NCBI RefSeq assembly: GCF_004349055.1
Contig: NZ_SMKX01000069.1
Location: forward strand, 1-40,057
Length of the DNA stretch: 40,057 bases
Reading direction: 5' to 3'
Source: Kribbella antibiotica
Lineage (GTDB): Bacteria; Actinomycetota; Actinomycetes; Propionibacteriales; Kribbellaceae
Made by a program: the position numbers and the translations under genes
In this document: positions 34,811 to 40,057 of the stretch, in pieces
How positions within the stretch are numbered: position 1 is the first letter of the stretch
Layout: every line of letters starts with the position of its first letter
The notes under the pieces: generated by a model
The model's input: the letters and a program-made list of their open reading frames with translations, nothing else
The model's database searches: none
Told to the model about the DNA's origin: nothing

Positions 34811-35734
34811 GTGCTCGTCATCGTCGCACCCGGTCAGGGTGCCCAGACCCCAGGTTTCCTCGAGCCGTGGCTGGCCGATCCCGCGTTCGAGAGCCGGCTC
34901 AACTGGCTCTCCGCGGTCGCCGGTCTCGACCTCGCCCACTACGGCACGGCAGCGGATGCCGACACGATCCGCGACACCGCCATCGCGCAGCCGCTGCTGG
35001 TCGCGGCCGGCCTGGCCACCGCGCCGGCGCTGTTCACGGATGCGACGCAGGTAGGTGCGCTGGCCGGTCACAGTGTCGGTGAGCTTGCCGCCGCTGCGCT
35101 GTCCGGTGCACTGACCGTCGAGCAGGCGATGGTGCTCGTCCGCGAGCGCGGCAAGGCGATGGCCGAGGCGGCCGCGCTGACCGCCACCTCGATGACCGCC
35201 GTACTGGGTGGTGACCGTGACGAAGTCCTCGCGAAGCTCGCGGAGTACGGGCTGACGCCCGCCAACGACAACGGCCCCGGCCAGATCGTTGCCGCCGGCA
35301 CCGTCGAGGAGCTGGCCGCGTTCGCCGAGGACCCGCCCGCCAAGTCCCGGCTGATCAAGCTGTCGGTGGCCGGCGCGTTCCACACCAAGCACATGGAGCC
35401 GGCGGTTCAGACCCTGGCGAAGTACGCGACCGCCATCGGCACTGGCGAGCCGACGACCAAGCTGCTCTCCAACCGCGACGGCCAGGTCGTCACCGACGGC
35501 GCGGACGCGCTGCAGCGGATCGTCGCCCAGGTGAACTCCCCCGTCCGCTGGGACCTGTGCATGCAGACCTTCACCGAGCTCGGCGTCACCGGCATCCTCG
35601 AGCTGCCGCCGGCCGGCACGCTGACCGGTATCGCCAAGCGCCAGTTGAAGGGCGTCGAGACCTTCGCCCTGAAGACGCCCGACCAGCTGGACGACGCCCG
35701 CGCATTCGTCGAGAAGCATGGAGCCTCCGTATGA
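34811..35734 (+). CDS. fabD: malonyl-CoA:ACP transacylase
   Basis: Transfers malonyl from CoA to the holo-ACP encoded two genes downstream, supplying the extender for fatty acid elongation. 307 residues, standard length. Seen: VAPGQGAQ at residues 5-12, nucleophile S88 in AGHSVGELAAAA, NDNGPGQIVAAG, and catalytic H191 in AGAFHTKHM. The start is the GTG at 34811 with GGGAGAG about 8 bases upstream. First enzyme gene of the FAS II operon behind fasR. Its stop overlaps the start of a 40-codon ORF (ATGA) that leads to fabH. Confidence 0.96.
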   Translation: MLVIVAPGQGAQTPGFLEPWLADPAFESRLNWLSAVAGLDLAHYGTAADADTIRDTAIAQPLLVAAGLATAPALFTDATQVGALAGHSVGELAAAALSGALTVEQAMVLVRERGKAMAEAAALTATSMTAVLGGDRDEVLAKLAEYGLTPANDNGPGQIVAAGTVEELAAFAEDPPAKSRLIKLSVAGAFHTKHMEPAVQTLAKYATAIGTGEPTTKLLSNRDGQVVTDGADALQRIVAQVNSPVRWDLCMQTFTELGVTGILELPPAGTLTGIAKRQLKGVETFALKTPDQLDDARAFVEKHGASV

Positions 35735-35853
35735 CGGAGTCATTGCCGCGCCTTCGGCACGGCGGGTCATGGGGCTTTAACTCCAGTCCTTCCCTCGTCG
35801 CTCCAGTCGCTTCGCTCCCTGCACTCCTCAGTCCAGGCCAGGAGGCCCCATGA
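35731..35853 (+). CDS. 40-codon ORF bridging fabD and fabH
   Basis: Short frame whose ATG overlaps the fabD stop (ATGA at 35731-35734) and whose own TGA overlaps the fabH ATG (ATGA at 35850-35853). It reads MTESLPRLRHGGSWGFNSSP, then SLVAPVASLPALLSPGQEAP; no domain is recognised. The underlying DNA (35780-35835) is a run of repeated TCGCTCC, CTTCGCTCCCTGCACTCC type elements, as if a repeat had inserted. The frame may serve only to carry ribosomes across to fabH. Peptide function is doubtful; the coupling geometry is clear. Confidence 0.5.
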   Translation: MTESLPRLRHGGSWGFNSSPSLVAPVASLPALLSPGQEAP

Positions 35854-36845
35854 CCGGAATCACCGCATCAAGTGGATCGACGCACGCCGGGGTTCTCGGG
35901 ATCGGTTCGTACCGGCCGCGACGGGTGGTGCCGAACTCGGAGATCATCGAGCAGATCGACTCCAGCGACGAGTGGATCCAGACCCGGTCCGGGATCAAGG
36001 AGCGCCGCTGGGCCTCCGACGACGAGACCGTGCTGATGATGTCGGTCGAGGCGGCCAAGGACGCACTGAAGGAGTCGGGCATCGACCCGGCCCAGATCGG
36101 CTGCGTCGTGGTCTCCACGGTCACGCACCTCTACCAGACGCCCGCGATCGCGACCCAGATCGCCGTCGCGGTCGGCGCCCCGACCGCAGCCGCGTTCGAC
36201 GTCTCCGCGGCCTGCGCCGGGTTCTGCTACGGCATCGCGCTGGCCAGTGACATGGTCCGCGGCGGCAGCGCCAAGTACGTGCTGGCGATCGGCGTCGAGC
36301 GACTGAGCGACCTCACCGACCGCAACGACCGCGGTACGGCGTTCATTTTCGCCGACGGCGCCGGAGCAGCCGTGGTCGGTCCGGCCGACGAGCCGGGGAT
36401 CGGCCCGGTCGTCTGGGGTTCCGACGGCACGCAGCACGCGGTGATCAGCCAGAAGGAATCGTGGCAGGAGGCAGCCGGCAGCCAGAACTGGCCGAACCTC
36501 ACGATGGAAGGCAACCCGGTCTTCCGCTGGGCGTCGTACGAGATGGCCAAGACCGCGCAGCAGGCGCTCGACGTGGCCGGCGTACCGGCCGAGGAGCTCG
36601 ACCTGTTCGTGCCGCACCAGGCGAACATGCGGATCACCGACGCGATGCGGCGGGCGCTCAAGCTGCCCGAGCACGTGAAGGTTGCCCGTGACATCGAACG
36701 GCAGGGCAACACGTCCGCCGCATCGATCCCGCTCGCGATCACCGCGATGCGCGAGGCCGGCGAAGCCAAGAGCGGCGACCTCGCCCTCATCATCGGTTTC
36801 GGCGCGGGCCTCGTGTATGCCGCCCAGGTGATCCGGCTTCCGTAA
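35850..36845 (+). CDS. fabH: beta-ketoacyl-ACP synthase III
   Basis: Initiates fatty acid synthesis by condensing an acyl-CoA primer (acetyl-CoA or branched acyl-CoA in actinobacteria) with malonyl-ACP. 331 residues with the full triad: C122 (SAACAGFCYG), H256 (PHQANMRI) and N287 (GNTSAASIP). The N-terminal GIGSYRPRRVVPNSEI and SSDEWIQTRSGI are typical. The ATG at 35850 overlaps the preceding 40-codon ORF, and GGAGG lies six bases upstream. The intact triad contrasts with the dead ketosynthase of the megaprotein at 4-14 kb. Confidence 0.96.
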   Translation: MTGITASSGSTHAGVLGIGSYRPRRVVPNSEIIEQIDSSDEWIQTRSGIKERRWASDDETVLMMSVEAAKDALKESGIDPAQIGCVVVSTVTHLYQTPAIATQIAVAVGAPTAAAFDVSAACAGFCYGIALASDMVRGGSAKYVLAIGVERLSDLTDRNDRGTAFIFADGAGAAVVGPADEPGIGPVVWGSDGTQHAVISQKESWQEAAGSQNWPNLTMEGNPVFRWASYEMAKTAQQALDVAGVPAEELDLFVPHQANMRITDAMRRALKLPEHVKVARDIERQGNTSAASIPLAITAMREAGEAKSGDLALIIGFGAGLVYAAQVIRLP

Positions 36846-36925
36846 GCCATAGTTGTCCGGGGACAGCTCAGGTGGCTGCCCCGGCTGAACCAAGCCAGCA
36901 AGAACATTCGAAGGGAACAACCGCA

Positions 36926-37174
36926 ATGGCCAGCACCGAAGAGATCCGTTCCGACCTCGCCGAGATCGTGAACGAGATCGCCGGTATCCCGGTCGAGGAC
37001 GTCCAGCTGGACAAGTCCTTCACCGACGACCTCGACGTCGACTCGCTCTCCATGGTGGAGGTCGTCGTGGCCGCCGAGGAGAAGTTCGACGTGAAGATCC
37101 CCGACGACGAGGTCAAGAACCTGAAGACCGTCGGCGACGCCGTCGCGTTCATCGAGCGTGGCCTGAACGGCTGA
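36926..37174 (+). CDS. acpP: acyl carrier protein
   Basis: 82-residue type II carrier protein that holds growing acyl chains on 4'-phosphopantetheine. S40 lies in DLDVDSLSMVEVVVAAEE, the canonical DSL attachment motif. Acidic helices II and III (EEKFDVKIPDDEVKNLKTVGDAV) are typical. AAGGGA lies about 10 bases before the ATG at 36926; frames extending upstream are not needed. It is followed by a perfect 12-bp hairpin, which could raise acpP mRNA level relative to fabF. Confidence 0.96.
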   Translation: MASTEEIRSDLAEIVNEIAGIPVEDVQLDKSFTDDLDVDSLSMVEVVVAAEEKFDVKIPDDEVKNLKTVGDAVAFIERGLNG

Positions 37175-37197
37175 TCTCAGCCGTCTCCGTGCTGGCC

Positions 37198-37229
37198 GGT
37201 GCTCATCGGGCTCAGAACCGATGAGCACC
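37198..37229 (+). promoter_or_regulatory. 12-bp perfect intercistronic hairpin between acpP and fabF
   Basis: GGTGCTCATCGG (37198-37209) pairs perfectly with CCGATGAGCACC (37218-37229) around an 8-base loop. GGCC sequences on both sides (37194-37197, 37233-37236) can extend it. No T run follows, so it is more likely an mRNA-stabilising or partial-termination element than a full terminator. Confidence 0.65.
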
Positions 37230-37275
37230 ACCGGCCGGCCTCCCAATCCCCGATCTCGTGAAGGATGAGGTACAG

Positions 37276-38511
37276 ATGTCGAAGACCCGAGTCGTGATCA
37301 CCGGGCTCGGAGCCACCACCCCGCTCGGCGGCGATGTGGCCAGCTCCTGGGAAGGCCTGCTGGCCGGTCGGTCCGGTGCCCGCCGGCTGACCGACGACTG
37401 GGTGCAGAACCTGGCCGTCCAGATCGCTGCCCCGGTGGCGGTCGAGCCGACCGAGATCATCGAGCGTGTGAAGGCCCGCCGCCTCGACCGCAACGCGCAG
37501 CTCGCCGTGGTCGCCGCCCGTGAAGCCTGGGCCGACGCCGGTCTGGAGGACTCCGGGCTCGACAAGGAGCGCCTCGGCGTGGCCGTTGCCACCGGCATCG
37601 GTGGCCTGCACACCACGCTGTCCAACTACGACGCGCTGCTGAAGAACCCGCGCCGCGTCTCGCCACTGGCGATCCCGATGCTGATGCCGAACTCTTCCGC
37701 GGCGTACGTCGGTCTCGAGTTCGGCGCCAAGGCCGGTGTGCACACTCCGGTCTCGGCCTGTGCCTCCGGCAACGAAGCGATCGCACTCGGCCTGGACCAG
37801 ATCCGCCTCGGCCGCGCGGACGTCGTACTGGCCGGTGGGACCGAAGGCACGATCATGCCGCTCCCGCTCGCCGCGTTCAGCCAGATGATGGCGCTCAGCA
37901 AGCGCAACGACGAGCCCGAGCGCGCCTCCCGGCCGTGGGACGCCGACCGCGACGGCTTCCTGCTTGGTGAGGGCGCCGGTGTTCTGGTCCTGGAGTCCTA
38001 CGAGCACGCGGTCGCGCGCGGTGCGAAGATCTACGCCGAGATCGCCGGAGCCGGTATCTCCGCCGACGGTCACGACATCGCGCAACCCGACCCGACCGGT
38101 TCCGGTGCGCGGCGGGCGATGGAGCGGGCGCTGCTCGAAGGCGATCTGAGCCCGTCCGACATCAAGCACATCAACGCGCACGCCACCTCGACCCCACAGG
38201 GCGACGTCGCGGAGTCGCTCGCCATCCGGCTCGCCCTCGGCAGCGCCACCGACAACGCGGTCGCGACCGCACCGAAGTCGATGATCGGTCACCTGCTCGG
38301 TGCCGCCGGTGCGGTCGAGTCGATCGCCACGATCCTCGCCCTGCACCACCGCATCGTCCCGCCGACCATCAACCTCGACAAGCTCGACGACCAGATCGAG
38401 CTCGACATCGCCACCGAGCCCCGCAAACTGGCCGACGGCGACCTGGCCGCCCTCAACAACTCCTTCGGCTTCGGCGGCCACAACGCAGCAATCGCCTTCA
38501 AGACAATCTGA
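37276..38511 (+). CDS. fabF: beta-ketoacyl-ACP synthase II
   Basis: Elongating condensing enzyme of FAS II (KasA-like). 411 residues from the ATG at 37276, chosen because AAGGATGAGG lies just upstream; a GTG six codons earlier would place the ribosome site inside the gene. The active site is complete: C162 (VSACASGNEA), H302 (NAHATSTPQGD) and H339 (SMIGHLLGAAGA). WDADRDGFLLGEGAGVLVLE and NNSFGFGGHNAAI are family hallmarks. Last gene of the operon; a strong terminator follows. Only one fabF/kas copy is present here, unlike the kasA-kasB pair of mycobacteria. Confidence 0.96.
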   Translation: MSKTRVVITGLGATTPLGGDVASSWEGLLAGRSGARRLTDDWVQNLAVQIAAPVAVEPTEIIERVKARRLDRNAQLAVVAAREAWADAGLEDSGLDKERLGVAVATGIGGLHTTLSNYDALLKNPRRVSPLAIPMLMPNSSAAYVGLEFGAKAGVHTPVSACASGNEAIALGLDQIRLGRADVVLAGGTEGTIMPLPLAAFSQMMALSKRNDEPERASRPWDADRDGFLLGEGAGVLVLESYEHAVARGAKIYAEIAGAGISADGHDIAQPDPTGSGARRAMERALLEGDLSPSDIKHINAHATSTPQGDVAESLAIRLALGSATDNAVATAPKSMIGHLLGAAGAVESIATILALHHRIVPPTINLDKLDDQIELDIATEPRKLADGDLAALNNSFGFGGHNAAIAFKTI

Positions 38512-38520
38512 TTTCACCCC

Positions 38521-38565
38521 CACCACGCCCGCTCCTCCCTGCTCTGGGGACGAGCGGGCGTCGTG
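38521..38565 (+). terminator. terminator after fabF
   Basis: CACCACGCCCGCTC (38521-38534) pairs with GAGCGGGCGTCGTG (38552-38565), 13 of 14 positions, around a 17-base loop, starting nine bases after the fabF stop. No T run follows, but the stem is very strong. Confidence 0.75.
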
Positions 38566-38578
38566 CATTCCGCTAACA

Positions 38579-38660
38579 ACAGGACGTATAGACCTACTAC
38601 CCCACCTCGCCACGCTCAGCGGATCCGTCCGACCACGCCCAGTGGGCATATACGTCCTGT
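38579..38660. repeat. 82-bp element bounded by perfect 12-bp inverted repeats
   Basis: ACAGGACGTATA (38579-38590) and TATACGTCCTGT (38649-38660) are perfect inverted repeats enclosing 58 bases without a gene. It starts 14 bases after the fabF terminator. It could be a small palindromic mobile element or a large RNA hairpin. Confidence 0.65.
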
Positions 38661-38812
38661 CGCTCGGCGAGAGCTATCCAAGCCTGGGACATGCGGCTGC
38701 GGATGCGAGTCGGCCCCGCGACGACCGCACTGCGGATTACCTCCACAGCCGACCCCCCGTCGTACCGACGCTCCTTGCCATCGATCCAGGCCCGCGGATG
38801 TCGCCCCTAGCC
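38661..38812. other. gene-free stretch before the hairpin array
   Basis: No gene, RNA or clear motif is seen. A poor match to the left arm of the downstream array (TTACCTCCACAG, about 38738) suggests that decayed units extend into this stretch. Confidence 0.4.
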
Positions 38813-40057
38813 GCACGAACAACTGCAGGTAGTCGCCCGCGCACGCCCGGATGGGCTCACCCGGTCCCCACCCGCCGGCTTGCGACCACCACCTGCAGTC
38901 CCACGTGCAGCTCACCAACCCCCCGTACGACGCCCGCGTCGCAGCACGAACGACTGCAGGTGGTCGGCGCCCGGCGCTCACGCGCGCTGGGGGTTTGGCC
39001 CACGCATGAGCCAGGCTCTGGGATTACGGCTACTACCTGCAGTCCTACGTGCCGCTGACCAACACCTCGTACGACGCCCGCTTCGCGGCACGAACAACTG
39101 CACGTGGTCAGCGCCCCGCGCCCGCGCACGCCTGGACGGGCTCACCCGGCAGCCAGGCTCTGGATCTCGGCCACTATCTGCAGTCCTTCGTGTCGCTGGC
39201 CCGCGCCTTGGTCGGGGCCAGCCCTCGCGGCACGAACAACTACAGGTGGTCAGCACCACCGCGCCCGCGCGCACCTGGGTGTCACCTGCTCCGGCGGCAT
39301 TCAGCCAATACCTGCAGTCCGTCGTACAGCTCACCAACACTCGTACGGCGCCCGCTTCGCGGCACGAACGACTGCAGGTGGTCGGCGCCCGGCGCTGACG
39401 CGCGATGGGGGTTGGCTCACTCGGCAGTCTGGCTCTGGGATTTCGGCACTACCTGCAGTGCTTCGTGCAGCTGGCCGTTGCCTTGGGCGGGGCCGGGCTT
39501 TGCGGCACGAACAACTGCAGGTGGTCAGCAGCACCCGCACCCGCACACGCCTGGGTGGGCTCACCCGGCCCATCAGCCCGGGACCCCGACCAGTACCTGC
39601 AGTCCCTCGTGCAGCTCGTACGGCGTCCGCTTCGCGGCACGAAGAACTGCAGGTGGTCGGCGCCCGGCGCTGACGCGCGATGGGGGTTGGCTCACTCGGG
39701 AGCCAGGCTCTGGGATTTCGGCACTACCTGCAGTCCTTCGTGTCGCTGGCCCGCGCCTTGGGTCGGGGCCAGCCCTCGCAGCACGAACGACTGCAGGTGG
39801 TCAGCGCCCGGCGGTCACGCGCGCTGAGGGGTTGGCTCACTCGGGAGCCTGGCTCTGGGATTTCGGCACTACCTGCAGTGCTTCGTGCCGCTGACTGGCG
39901 CCCGGGCGGGGCTGGGGTTTGCGGCACGAAGGGCTGCACGTGATTGTGCTGCTGGGGCGGCGGGCGGCTGGCTGGCCGGGCTGCGGGTACTACATGCAGT
40001 TGTTCGTGCTGCTAGTTGGTCGCGAGTTCGGCTAGTTGGAGGCGGTGGGTGTTGTTG
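38813..40057. repeat. tandem array of about nine hairpin-forming units, 131-144 bp each
   Basis: A 22-bp element, consensus GCACGAACRACTGCAGGTGGTC, occurs at 38813, 38944, 39088, 39230, 39362, 39505, 39637, 39781 and (worn) 39924. Its inverted form, consensus TACCTGCAGTCCTTCGTGC, alternates with it at 38890, 39034, 39175, 39309, 39450, 39594, 39725, 39870 and 39991. Inverted and direct elements pair into stems of about 19 bp with loops of about 24-38 bases. Loops are of two types (AGCTCACCAAC...TACGACGCCCGC and CGCTGGCCCGCGCCTTGG...GGGGCC). Spacers between hairpins are also of two types. Unit lengths are not multiples of three, so any reading frame shifts from unit to unit. The array runs to the window edge. 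Confidence 0.9.

Noticed and set aside
38300..39058. Frame running from inside fabF into the 3' intergenic region
   Set aside because: Overlaps fabF out of frame, crosses the terminator, and has Arg/Pro/Thr-rich shadow composition.
39049..39894. 281-codon frame across the hairpin array as a repetitive protein gene
   Set aside because: Unit lengths (131, 144, 142, 132, 143 bp) shift the frame between copies, so no repeated peptide is maintained; no ribosome site or family match is seen.
38813..40057. CRISPR array
   Set aside because: Repeats alternate in orientation, spacers are themselves repeated in two types, and there are no cas genes.
38813..40057. Integron attC cassette array
   Set aside because: Units of about 140 bp contain no ORFs, no GTTRRRY/RYYYAAC core pairs were recognised, and no integrase is present.

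Overview
The window is very GC-rich, with dense genes, frequent GTG starts and long spurious antisense frames. It carries the block ahpE, DUF3052 gene, aceE, fasR, fabD, fabH, acpP, fabF, whose gene content and order match the mycobacterial and streptomycete chromosomal locus. This indicates an actinobacterium. Overall style and gene repertoire suggest Propionibacteriales, perhaps Kribbella-like, but that is inference.

Layout. 1-1.0 kb: the 3' part of an IS30-family transposase gene, cut by the window edge. 1.4-3.85 kb: a divergent pair, an aconitase-X (DUF521) large subunit (-) and a ROK sugar kinase (+). 3.85-4.25 kb: a gene-free stretch of nested hairpins. 4.25-14.5 kb: one unbroken 3,405-codon gene (-) for a PKS/NRPS-like megaprotein, AMP-ligase / about 820-residue acidic linker / KS / AT / ACP / half C / A. 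Most chain-building active sites are replaced or deleted, while the loading ligase and AT look intact. 14.85 kb: tRNA-Val(UAC). 15.0-18.9 kb: ahpE and a DUF3052 gene (-), divergent from aceE (+).

19.1-33.5 kb is accessory cargo lying between aceE and fasR. It holds a sulfur-scavenging operon (sfnG plus a DszC-like monooxygenase) preceded by a 23-codon cysteine-ending leader peptide; a GNAT acetyltransferase; an amidohydrolase-DapA-like catabolic pair probably controlled by the IclR regulator 2 kb away; a secreted S1 protease; a POT peptide transporter; an esterase/MarR divergent pair with an operator-like palindrome; a small membrane protein; a zeta-toxin module; pirin; and a PHP-domain protein.

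33.5-38.5 kb is the housekeeping type II fatty acid synthase operon (fasR, fabD, fabH, acpP, fabF). It has three unusual details: a palindrome at the fasR stop, a 40-codon ORF joined by ATGA overlaps to both fabD and fabH, and a perfect 12-bp hairpin between acpP and fabF. From 38.5 kb to the end there is no convincing gene. After the fabF terminator comes a 12-bp inverted repeat, then a tandem array of about nine hairpin-forming units of 131-144 bp that runs to the window edge.

Most notable items: the intact-frame but catalytically stripped megasynthase, the alternating-orientation hairpin array, and the sulfur leader peptide. All functional statements rest on reading motifs by eye; no searches were run.
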